A DNA stretch of 64,000 nucleotides from Nonomuraea wenchangensis (GTDB lineage Bacteria; Actinomycetota; Actinomycetes; Streptosporangiales; Streptosporangiaceae), in contig NZ_FOHX01000011.1 of assembly GCF_900111685.1 (NCBI RefSeq), positions 1-64,000 on the forward strand. The letters are read 5' to 3'. The notes under the pieces are model-generated. The model was not told the DNA's origin. It did no database searches and saw only the letters and a program-made list of their open reading frames with translations. Of this stretch, positions 44,753-52,566 are shown one piece after another (within the stretch, counting starts at the first letter, position 1; every line of letters starts with the position of its first letter). A program made the translations under genes and the position numbers.

Positions 44753-46438
44753 TCAACTTTCGGCAAGCGACTGGTAAAGGGACCGGTAGGTCTCGGCGAC
44801 ACGGCTCCAGGTCCGCTTGGCGGCCACCTCCGCGCGCCCGGCCTCGCCCATCTCGGCCCGCCTGGCGGGATCGTCCCTCAGCCCGGCGACGGCCTTCGCG
44901 AGCGCCTCGGGATCGCCCGGCGGCACCAGCAGGCCGGCGCCGTCGGAGCCGACCAGCTCCGACAGGGCGGGCAGGTCGCTGAGCACCACCGGCTTGCCGA
45001 GCGCCATGGCCTCGACCGGCTTCAGCGGCGTCACCAGCCGGCAGACCCGCAGGTCCTCGCGCGGGCAGGCGAAGATGTCGATGGCGTCCTGGGCCTGCAG
45101 CGCCTCGTCGGGGCCGACCCGGCCGGGCAGGATCGCGTCCTTGAGCGACAGCTCCTCGACCAGCGCCAGCAGGTTCTCCCGCTCGGCGCCGTCGCCCACG
45201 ATGAGCACCCGCACCGGCGTGCCCGCGTCGCGCAGCAGCGCGGCGGCCCGCAGCAGGGTGGCGAAGCCCTCGTAGGCCACGATGCTCGACACCGAGCCGA
45301 TGACGGTCTCGCCGGGGGCGATGCCGTGGGCCGTGCGGAAGGAGGCGCCGTCGTAGCGGGCGGTGAGCAGGGAGTCGTCCACGGCGTTGGGCGCGAGGTG
45401 GATGCGCTCCCTCGGCACGCCGCGCTCGACGATCTCGGTGGCCATGGTCTCGGCCAGCGTGACCACCGCGTCGGCCTCGCGCATCAGGAACGCCTCGCGC
45501 TCGCGCTGGAGCACGTGCCGCTCGCTGCCGACCCGGATCGGGTCGCGGGAGGCCCAGGTCTCCTCCAGGAAGCCGCGCACCTCGTAGACGAACGGCGTGC
45601 CCGTACGGTCGCGCACGGCGTGCGCCACCGAGCCGTTGCGGTGGTCGGTGGCGGCGTGCAGGACCTGCGGGCGGAGCTCGGTGACGAGCTTGGTGACCGC
45701 GTCGGCGCCCCTGACCATGCGGCCGCGCATCTCGAAGGGCACCTCGCCGTGCCCGTCCGGCAGGTGCCGGTAGTAGGGGATGCCGTCGATCTCCTCGTAC
45801 GGCGGCGCGTCGGCGTGCCCCTGCATCATCGGCCAGCCCCAGCTCGTGACCACGTGCGGGTCGAGCCCGGCGGCCTTCTGCGAGGTGACGATGCGGTGGG
45901 TGCGCACGGTGTAGCCGGCCTGCGTGTACGGCAGCGCGTTGGTGACCAGATGCAGGACCCGGCCCTTGACCCGCTCCAGGATGGCCACCTTGGGGCCGGG
46001 CGGGATCGGGTCGGGGCTGATGGCGGCCAGCTCACCGCGGTAGTAGGCGGCCCTGCGCTTGACGAACGGGTATTTCGTGTGGGCCTCCAGCACGGCGGCG
46101 GCCTCGCTGACCCGGCCGGCGTCCCACAGCGTCTTGGCCTCGTTCCACGGACCCTTGAGCATCCGCATGCCGAACTTGCGCACCATGCGCCGGGCGCCGC
46201 GGGCGGCGGGCCAGGCCACGCCGCCGACGATGGGGCGCAGCCGGGGCGGGAGCGCGTCGGCGGCCGCCTGGGCCACGCGGACGGGGTCGGACTTGACCTT
46301 GGTCGCGACGACGCGGGAGACGATGATCGGGTGCTGGACGAAGCCCTTGAGAAGCCCGCCGACACCGGCGCGGGCGGACTTCGCGGAAACCCTGCCGGCG
46401 CTTTGGGAGGAGTCTTGACGACTGGCGTCGGATGCCAC
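44753..46438 (-). CDS. Glycosyltransferase family 4 protein with N-terminal extension
   Basis: A 561-residue protein. Residues 1-155 are a basic, helical extension (ADALPPRLRPIVGGVAWPAA, DAGRVSEAAAVLEAHTKYPF, the latter TPR-like). A GT-B glycosyltransferase follows: HLVTNALPYTQAGYTVRTHR, FVYEVRGFLEETW, HLAPNAVDD, IGSVSSIVAYEGFATLL, VGDGAERENLLAL and CRLVTPLKPVEAMALGKPVV. GTG 46438 is supported by a TATGGT -10-like element about 11 bases upstream. It is divergent from wecB; together the two promoters fall within 55 bases. Confidence 0.88.
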   Translation of the reverse strand: MASDASRQDSSQSAGRVSAKSARAGVGGLLKGFVQHPIIVSRVVATKVKSDPVRVAQAAADALPPRLRPIVGGVAWPAARGARRMVRKFGMRMLKGPWNEAKTLWDAGRVSEAAAVLEAHTKYPFVKRRAAYYRGELAAISPDPIPPGPKVAILERVKGRVLHLVTNALPYTQAGYTVRTHRIVTSQKAAGLDPHVVTSWGWPMMQGHADAPPYEEIDGIPYYRHLPDGHGEVPFEMRGRMVRGADAVTKLVTELRPQVLHAATDHRNGSVAHAVRDRTGTPFVYEVRGFLEETWASRDPIRVGSERHVLQREREAFLMREADAVVTLAETMATEIVERGVPRERIHLAPNAVDDSLLTARYDGASFRTAHGIAPGETVIGSVSSIVAYEGFATLLRAAALLRDAGTPVRVLIVGDGAERENLLALVEELSLKDAILPGRVGPDEALQAQDAIDIFACPREDLRVCRLVTPLKPVEAMALGKPVVLSDLPALSELVGSDGAGLLVPPGDPEALAKAVAGLRDDPARRAEMGEAGRAEVAAKRTWSRVAETYRSLYQSLAES

Positions 46439-46493
46439 GCGGTGACCGTACCATAGGCAGCGTTTTTCCCCTTCCGCTATGAAAGGCGAGGTC

Positions 46494-47624
46494 ATGAGGG
46501 AGAACCCCCTGGTCCTCCACGTATTGGGAGCTCGTCCCAATTTCGTGAAAGCGGCCCCGGTGGTGCGGGCACTCGGCGAGCTCGGCGTGCGGCAGGGCAT
46601 CATCCACACCGGTCAGCACTACGACGCCCTGATGTCCGACGTGTTCTTCGCCGACCTCGGCCTGCCGGAGCCGGTGGCCAACCTCGGGGTCGGCTCGGGC
46701 AGCCACGCCAAGCAGACGGCGGCCCTGCTCGTCGGGCTGGAGGAGGTCGTCCAGGAGCACGAGCCCGACCTGGTCGTGGTCTATGGCGACGTCAACTCGA
46801 CCCTCGCCGCCATCCTCGTCTGCGCCAAGCTCGGCGTGCCGACGGCGCACGTGGAGGCGGGGCTGCGCTCGTTCGACCGGGGCATGCCCGAGGAGGTCAA
46901 CCGGGTCGTCACCGACGCCCTCGCCGACCTGCTCTTCGCCACCTCGCCCGAGGCGCTCGCCTACCTGGCCGGCGAGGGCGTGCCGGCGTCCAAGACCCAC
47001 CTGGTGGGCAACCCCATGATCGACAGCCTGTACGCGGCCCTGCCCGCGCTGGACCCGGCCCCCGTGGTCGCGCGGCTCGGCATACCGGATCGGTATGCCG
47101 TGGCGACCCTGCACCGCCCGGCCAACGTGGACACCCCCGAGGCCGCCAAGGAGCTGGTGGACGCGGTGCTGGAGGTCTCGCGGCAGGTCCCGGTCGTGGT
47201 GCCGGTGCACCCGCGCGGCAAGGCCCGGCTGGCCGAGGCCGGTCTCGTGGACGGCGGGACGGTCAGGGTCGTCGATCCGCTCGGCTATGTGGACTTCCTC
47301 TCACTCGTCCGCGGGGCCGCCCTGGTCGTCACCGACTCCGGCGGCGTGCAGGAGGAGACCACGATGCTGGGCGTCCCCTGCCTCACCCTGCGGCCCAACA
47401 CCGAGCGGCCGATCACGATCACGCACGGCACGAACCGCCTGGTCACCCCCGCTCTGCTGCCCGCGGCGGCCGAGAAGGCGCTGGCCGACGGCGCCGCCAC
47501 CCCGGCCGGCGAGCTGCCGGTGCTGTGGGACGGCAAGGCCGGGCCGCGCATCGCCACGGTGATCGCCGCCTGGCTCAAGGGCGACAACCTGGCACCGGCT
47601 TCCCAGGCAAAGCGCCCCGAATAG
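46494..47624 (+). CDS. wecB: UDP-N-acetylglucosamine 2-epimerase (non-hydrolysing)
   Basis: A 376-residue epimerase interconverting UDP-GlcNAc and UDP-ManNAc. Motifs: LHVLGARPNFVKAAPVV, THTGQHYD-type IIHTGQHYDALMSDVFF, VYGDVNSTLAA, HVEAGLRSFDRGMPEEVNR, TLHRPANVD, VTDSGGVQEETTMLGVPCLT and RPNTERPIT. ATG 46494 is chosen because AAAGG is 7 bases upstream; ATG 46479 is in frame but has no clear Shine-Dalgarno. It supplies the substrate for the WecC-like dehydrogenase. Followed 55 bases later by a bifunctional glycosyltransferase. Confidence 0.94.
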   Translation: MRENPLVLHVLGARPNFVKAAPVVRALGELGVRQGIIHTGQHYDALMSDVFFADLGLPEPVANLGVGSGSHAKQTAALLVGLEEVVQEHEPDLVVVYGDVNSTLAAILVCAKLGVPTAHVEAGLRSFDRGMPEEVNRVVTDALADLLFATSPEALAYLAGEGVPASKTHLVGNPMIDSLYAALPALDPAPVVARLGIPDRYAVATLHRPANVDTPEAAKELVDAVLEVSRQVPVVVPVHPRGKARLAEAGLVDGGTVRVVDPLGYVDFLSLVRGAALVVTDSGGVQEETTMLGVPCLTLRPNTERPITITHGTNRLVTPALLPAAAEKALADGAATPAGELPVLWDGKAGPRIATVIAAWLKGDNLAPASQAKRPE

Positions 47625-47679
47625 CCATCATTGGCGGCGTAACATGGCAAATCTCCCCTGAGCGTTAGGCGTCATCACC

Positions 47680-49716
47680 ATGGCCGAAACCCCTGAGCCC
47701 CCCTCGTTCCAGCGACTCGGTCCCGTCAACTGGCTGCCCGAGGAGCGCAAGGTCGTCGAGCGTCACGAGGCGGAGCTCAGGGAGCTTCGGCGACGCCTGG
47801 AGATCGCCGAGGCCAAGGCCGCGTACGCGGCGTGGAAGCTGGAGGCGACCCAGGCCAAGCGGACGTACAAGCTGGGCGAGGCCCTGGGCTCGAAGAGCCC
47901 GGGGAAGATCATGGACGCGGTCCGGTCGAAGGAGCGCGCGCCGAAGCCGCCGATGCCCGTCACCGAGGCCGTCGAGCTGGCGAACCACCGGCCTCCGCTG
48001 GTCGAGGTGCCGGCCGCGAAGTGGCCGGCCGGGCCGGTCAACCGGCCCGACCTCAAGGTCGCGGTGATCCTCGACGACTTCTCCCGCATGGCCTTCCGCT
48101 ACGAGTGGGACCAGATCGAGTTCGGGCTCAAGGACTGGCCGGAGATCTTCGCCGACAAGCGGCCCGACCTGCTGTTCTGCGAGTCGGCCTGGCACGGCAA
48201 CCAGGGCCGCTGGCGCTACCAGATGACCGGCACCAACGCGCCCAAGGAGCCGCTGCGCGAGCTGGTGGCCTGGTGCAGGAGCGAGGGCATCCCGACGGTC
48301 TTCTGGAACAAGGAGGACCCGCCGAACTTCGACTTCTTCATCGACACGGCCAAGCTGTTCGACTACGTGTTCACGTGCGACGGCGACATGCTGCCGAAAT
48401 ATCGGGAAATTTTGGGACACGACCGGGTGGACGTGCTGCAGTTCGCCGCCCAGCCGCGCGTCCACAACCCGATCCAGCAGAAGCAGGGCCGCCTCCACGA
48501 CGTGGTCTTCGCCGGGATGTACTTCCGCGACAAGCACCCCGAGCGCCGCGAGCAGATGGAGGTCGTCCTCGACCCGGTGCGCGAGCTGGGCCTGCACATC
48601 TTCGCCCGCAACGGCGAGGTGGACGAGAAGTACGCCTGGCCGGAGAAGTACCGGCCGCACATCGTGGGCGAGCTGCCCTACGACCAGATGCTGGCCGCAT
48701 ACCGGATGTACAAGGTCTTTCTCAACGTCAACTCCGTGCTCGACTCGCCGACCATGTGCGCGCGGCGGGTCTTCGAGCTGTCGGCGTGCGCGACCCCGGT
48801 CGTCACCGGCTGGTCACGGGCCATCGAGGAGACCTTCGGCGACCTCATCCCCGTCGCGCGCGAGCCGGTCGAGTCGTACAACCAGGTGCTGCACCTGATC
48901 AACAGCCCCGAGCTGCGCGCCAGGATGGGCCACCTCGCCATGCGCGAGGTCTTCGACAAGCACCTGTTCTCGCACCGCGTGGACCAGATCCTCCAGGACC
49001 TCGGCCACCACGTCGAGCCGCGCACCCGCACGATCTCGGTCGTGCTGCCCACCAACCGCGCCTCCCAGATCGAGCACGCCATCTCGTCGGTGGCCAAACA
49101 GCTCCACCGGCCGCTCCAGCTCGTCATGGTGCTGCACGGCCTCGACATCGACCCCGTCGTGGTGGCCGACAAGGCCCGCATGGCCGGGATCACCGACGTC
49201 GTGGTGCTGCCCGCCGCCGCCGAGCTGTCGCTCGGCGCGTGCATGAACCTCGGCATCTCGGCCGCCGAGGGCGACCTCATCGCCAAGATGGACGACGACA
49301 ACCTCTACGGCGAGCACTACCTGTCGGACCTGGTGCGGGCCTTCGATTACTCCGACGCCGAGCTGGTCGGCAAGGGCGCGCACTACGCCTACTTCGAGGG
49401 CTCCAACACCACGATGCTGCGGCTGCCCGGCCTGGAGCACCGCTACTCGTTCCTGGTGCAGGGCGGGACGTTCCTCGGCAAGGCGGACATGTTCCGCTCG
49501 TACCGGTTCGCCGACATCACCCGGGGGGAGGACACCGAGCTGGTGCGGCGGCTCAAGGAGGACTCCGTCAAGATCTACTCGGCGGACCGCTTCAACTTCG
49601 TCTATTGGCGCAGCGCCGACGCCTCGATGCACACCTGGCAGGCCGACCACATCAAGCTGACCCGCAACGCGCAGTTCGCCTTCGTCGGCCGGCCGGACGA
49701 CCACGTGCTGATCTGA
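47680..49716 (+). CDS. Bifunctional glycosyltransferase (CgeB-like GT plus GT2) with coiled coil
   Basis: A 678-residue fusion. Residues ~20-65 form a charged coiled coil (HEAELRELRRRLEIAEAKAA). Residues ~120-440 are a CgeB-type GT-B domain: VAVILDDFSRMAFRYEW, FWNKEDPPNFDFF, AYRMYKVFLNVNSVLDSPT and RRVFELSACATPVVTGWS. Residues ~445-670 are a GT2 domain: ISVVLPTNRASQIEHAISSV, AELSLGACMNLGISAA and the metal-binding IAKMDDDNLYGEHY, with RGEDTELVRRLKED near the end. Two transferases in one chain would add consecutive sugars or build an alternating polymer. Same-strand partner of wecB. Confidence 0.88.
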   Translation: MAETPEPPSFQRLGPVNWLPEERKVVERHEAELRELRRRLEIAEAKAAYAAWKLEATQAKRTYKLGEALGSKSPGKIMDAVRSKERAPKPPMPVTEAVELANHRPPLVEVPAAKWPAGPVNRPDLKVAVILDDFSRMAFRYEWDQIEFGLKDWPEIFADKRPDLLFCESAWHGNQGRWRYQMTGTNAPKEPLRELVAWCRSEGIPTVFWNKEDPPNFDFFIDTAKLFDYVFTCDGDMLPKYREILGHDRVDVLQFAAQPRVHNPIQQKQGRLHDVVFAGMYFRDKHPERREQMEVVLDPVRELGLHIFARNGEVDEKYAWPEKYRPHIVGELPYDQMLAAYRMYKVFLNVNSVLDSPTMCARRVFELSACATPVVTGWSRAIEETFGDLIPVAREPVESYNQVLHLINSPELRARMGHLAMREVFDKHLFSHRVDQILQDLGHHVEPRTRTISVVLPTNRASQIEHAISSVAKQLHRPLQLVMVLHGLDIDPVVVADKARMAGITDVVVLPAAAELSLGACMNLGISAAEGDLIAKMDDDNLYGEHYLSDLVRAFDYSDAELVGKGAHYAYFEGSNTTMLRLPGLEHRYSFLVQGGTFLGKADMFRSYRFADITRGEDTELVRRLKEDSVKIYSADRFNFVYWRSADASMHTWQADHIKLTRNAQFAFVGRPDDHVLI

Positions 49717-50412
49717 TCACCGGTTGACGCGGGCGAGGTTCTGGTCGGCCAGCTTGGCGAGCTCGTAGAGGCCGTCCGGCTGCACCTGACGGCCCACGAC
49801 CAGCATGCTCATGATGAGGTTGCCCCGCCGGATCATCACCGAGCCGATCTCGGCGCTCTCCTTGGCGCCCGCGGCCGTGGTGAGGTAGGCGCGCGACTGG
49901 TCGCCCTTGGCCGGCATGGAGAGCATGCGGGTCCGGTAGACGACCTTGGCGCCGTCGACGTCGGCGGTGTAGGAGGCGCACTTCGCCGGCAGGGGCGCGG
50001 GGAAGGCCGCCGACGGCAGCGCGACCACGGCCTGGGTGATCGAGCCGCGCTCGGCGGCGAAGGCGATCACGGCGGCGGGGGCCTTGGCGACGTCGGGCCG
50101 CGCGGCGTCGAGCTGGGCCGCGCCCGCGCACTCCGGACGCTCCAGCCGGGCCTGGCGGACCGCGGCGAGGCCCTGCTGGGTGGACTTGAGCGAGCCGAAG
50201 GCGCCCAGCTCGGGACCGTACGAGATGTGCATCCCCTCGGGCACGGGCAGCAGCGCGGCCCGCAGCTTCGCGGCGTCGGCGGGCGGCGACCCTGGGCCCT
50301 CCGCCGGCTCGACGGCCGCGTTGGCGGCGGCGGCTGGCGGGGCCTGCGCCTCCGACGAGCATCCGGCGACGGCCATCATGCTCAGGAATATGCCGGAAAC
50401 GGCCTTAAGCAT
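49717..50412 (-). CDS. Putative lipoprotein
   Basis: A 231-residue lipoprotein: short n-region MLKAV, hydrophobic stretch SGIFLSMMAVAG and lipobox AVAGC at residues ~13-17, then an Ala/Pro-rich linker. The mature domain has cysteines in RPECAGAAQLD and PAKCASYTAD and ends in LAKLADQNLARVNR; it resembles DUF5642-like or PknH-sensor-like lipoprotein domains in size, but no assignment is safe. ATG 50412 has GGGAG 5 bases upstream. Its stop directly abuts the end of the glycosyltransferase gene (convergent, no gap). Confidence 0.78.
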   Translation of the reverse strand: MLKAVSGIFLSMMAVAGCSSEAQAPPAAAANAAVEPAEGPGSPPADAAKLRAALLPVPEGMHISYGPELGAFGSLKSTQQGLAAVRQARLERPECAGAAQLDAARPDVAKAPAAVIAFAAERGSITQAVVALPSAAFPAPLPAKCASYTADVDGAKVVYRTRMLSMPAKGDQSRAYLTTAAGAKESAEIGSVMIRRGNLIMSMLVVGRQVQPDGLYELAKLADQNLARVNR

Positions 50413-50668
50413 GAGTTCTCCCATTCCATTGGCGGCATTCTCGTGAACGTTAGAGGAGTCGCGGGCCCGCCACCCCGGCAACGTCGCTATCCGTGGAATT
50501 AAGCGATTTTGTCCCTGCCGGTTGAACAACCGCTCTCACCTGCGGCGACGACCTCGTCACGGATCAACGAGCCAAACCGGCATTCGCCGTAATAGGCCGC
50601 GCAAAATGTTTCTCTGGGCGCTGCGCGTCCCCGCACCCACCCATTCCGGGGCTGCCGATGATCGCGCC

Positions 50669-52363
50669 ATGACTCTGACGCCACGGGACCTCGGGATGAA
50701 CCTGTCCATTTCCCGCCGTGACTTCTTCGACGGCATCGCGGTGAGCGCGCTGGGGAGCATGGTCTCCGTGAGCCCGGCCTCCGTGAGCCCGGCCTCCGTG
50801 AGCCCGGCCGAGGCGCAGCGGCAGACCGTGGTGCCCTCGTCCCCCTCCTACGGCTTCCGTGGCGGCGCCCCCGAGGCGCTCAGCGTGCCGCACGCGCTCA
50901 GGGACGGCCGCTTCTGGCAGTACGCCGGCCCGGCCGAGCCCACCGGCGAGAGCTACGACCTCGTCGTGGTCGGCGGCGGCCTCAGCGGCGTCAGCGCCGC
51001 CTGCGAGTGGCTGCGCCGCCGCCCGGACGCGAGCGTGCTGGTCATCGACAACCACGACGAGATCGGCGGGCAGGCGCGGCGGGTGATGTTCCACCGCCAG
51101 AGCGCCCGTGGCCGGACCGCGGCCGGGCTGGTGGACGCGGTCATGTGCGACGCGGAGAGCTTCGGCGCCGACACGCTGGTCCGGCTCACCGGCGACTGGG
51201 TCGCGCGGCTGCCGATCGCCGCCCGCGCGAGGGACGAGCTGCGCAGGCTCCGCCACGACCCGCCCGACTGGTTCCCCGGGCTGCCGGCGGAGGCCAAGCA
51301 GGAGCGGCTGGCCGGGCTCACGTACTCGGCGTTCCTGCTGGAGGCGTGCGGCGCGCACCCCGACGTGGAGCGCTTCTGCCGGAGCATGTCCTGCCCCGAG
51401 TGGGGCTACGACACCCGGGCGCTCGGCGCGATCGACGCCTGGGGCACCGGCTATCCGGGGTTCGGCGGCCTCGGGCTGGAGAAGGACAAGCCGTCGCGGT
51501 ACAACTCGCCGACGGTCAGGAGGCAGTGGGGCGCCGGCGACGCCGAGCTCCACCTCTTCCCCGAGGGGAACCAGGCGCTGGTGCGCACGATGGTCGGGCG
51601 CCTGCTGCCCGACCCCGGCTCCCCCGACCGGCCGGGCGACCGGGTGCGGTTCCGGCTGTCCAGCCCGGTCGTGTCGGTGCGCGACGGCGAGGGGGCGGCC
51701 GAGGTCGCCTACTTCGACGGGCACCGGGTCAGGAGCGTCGCGGCCGGGTCGGTGATCCTGGCCTGCTGGAGCGCGGTGATCCCCTACCTGGTGCCGGAGC
51801 TGCCCGACGAGCAGCGCCGGGCGCTGGGCGAGGCGGTACGGGTGCCGCTGCTGCACGCGAGCGTACGGGTGCGCGACTGGGACGCCTGGCGGCGGGCCGG
51901 GGTGCGCAGGGTGCGGTGGACGGGGGCGTACTGGTCGCTCGCCGAGCTCGAACCGCCCGCGCGGGCGGGCGGGCCGGCCGAGGTGCACCTGCTGGCCACG
52001 CCGTGCCGGGCGGAGCTGGGGCCGAAGGCGGGGGCGGCGGCGGGGCGGCGGGAGCTCATCAGGACGCCGTACGAGGTGCTGGAGCGCACGATCCGCGAGC
52101 AGCTGGCCCGGCTGCTCGGCCCGGCCGGCTTCGACCCCGCGCGGGACGTCGAGGGCATCACGGTCAACCGCTGGGGCCACGGGAACGCGCCGGAGTACTG
52201 CCGGCCGTGGCACACCTTCTACCCGGACGGGCCGTACCCGGCGGAGGCGGCCCGCCGCCGGTTCGGGAGGATCGCGATCGCGGGCTCGGACGCGGCCCCC
52301 GCCGCGCGCGCCGACGCCGCCGTGACCGCGGCCTTCCGCGCGGTGGAGGAGCTGACGCGGTGA
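50669..52363 (+). CDS. Tat-exported flavin amine oxidase / spermidine dehydrogenase-like protein
   Basis: A 564-residue flavoprotein. The N-terminus carries a twin-arginine motif (SISRRDFFDGIAVSALGSMV). After a Ser/Pro repeat linker comes the dinucleotide-binding motif YDLVVVGGGLSGVSAACEWL near residue 95, with NHDEIGGQARRV, and a C-terminal FAD region GRIAIAGSDAAPAARADAAV. SMSCPEWGYDTRALGAIDAW and YNSPTVRRQW fit the spermidine dehydrogenase-like family of actinobacteria and pseudomonads. It probably oxidises amines outside the membrane. ATG 50669 is chosen because the preceding residues TPRDLGM match the family; ATG 50696 also possible. Confidence 0.8.
   Translation: MTLTPRDLGMNLSISRRDFFDGIAVSALGSMVSVSPASVSPASVSPAEAQRQTVVPSSPSYGFRGGAPEALSVPHALRDGRFWQYAGPAEPTGESYDLVVVGGGLSGVSAACEWLRRRPDASVLVIDNHDEIGGQARRVMFHRQSARGRTAAGLVDAVMCDAESFGADTLVRLTGDWVARLPIAARARDELRRLRHDPPDWFPGLPAEAKQERLAGLTYSAFLLEACGAHPDVERFCRSMSCPEWGYDTRALGAIDAWGTGYPGFGGLGLEKDKPSRYNSPTVRRQWGAGDAELHLFPEGNQALVRTMVGRLLPDPGSPDRPGDRVRFRLSSPVVSVRDGEGAAEVAYFDGHRVRSVAAGSVILACWSAVIPYLVPELPDEQRRALGEAVRVPLLHASVRVRDWDAWRRAGVRRVRWTGAYWSLAELEPPARAGGPAEVHLLATPCRAELGPKAGAAAGRRELIRTPYEVLERTIREQLARLLGPAGFDPARDVEGITVNRWGHGNAPEYCRPWHTFYPDGPYPAEAARRRFGRIAIAGSDAAPAARADAAVTAAFRAVEELTR
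50764..50808 (+). repeat. Three perfect 15-bp units after the Tat signal
   Basis: CTCCGTGAGCCCGGC occurs three times in a row without mismatch, encoding SVSPA repeats in the linker of the amine oxidase-like protein. Confidence 0.9.
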
Positions 52364-52494
52364 GATCCCCGCTGGTCGAGCCGGAGATGGGCGGCGACGG
52401 CCGGGTGCGCGGTCCGCCACTGGCGGGGGATCTTGTCCCAATAATCACGGTAATGAACGTGTTCCTCCCACTGCGCCGGAAGCATAAACGGTGC

Positions 52495-52531
52495 TAGTCT
52501 CCTGTGCGATCTTCCGGAGGTGTATTTACAC
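52495..52531 (+). promoter_or_regulatory. Conservon promoter -10 and palindrome
   Basis: TAGTCT at 52495-52500 is a good -10 element for the cvn operon. Just downstream, GTGTATTTACAC (52520-52531) is a perfect inverted repeat around TT in the leader, placed where a repressor could block elongation or initiation. Confidence 0.4.
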
Positions 52532-52566
52532 AAGGTGTGGAAATGCCCCCGACTCGAGGTTGGGAC

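Noticed and set aside
52219..52478. Minus-strand frame beginning MLPAQWEEHVHYRDYWDKIP in the gap before cvnA
   Set aside because: The first ~35 residues look protein-like, but the frame runs on antisense through the amine oxidase gene with no domain or ribosome-binding site; perhaps a remnant, not a supported gene.
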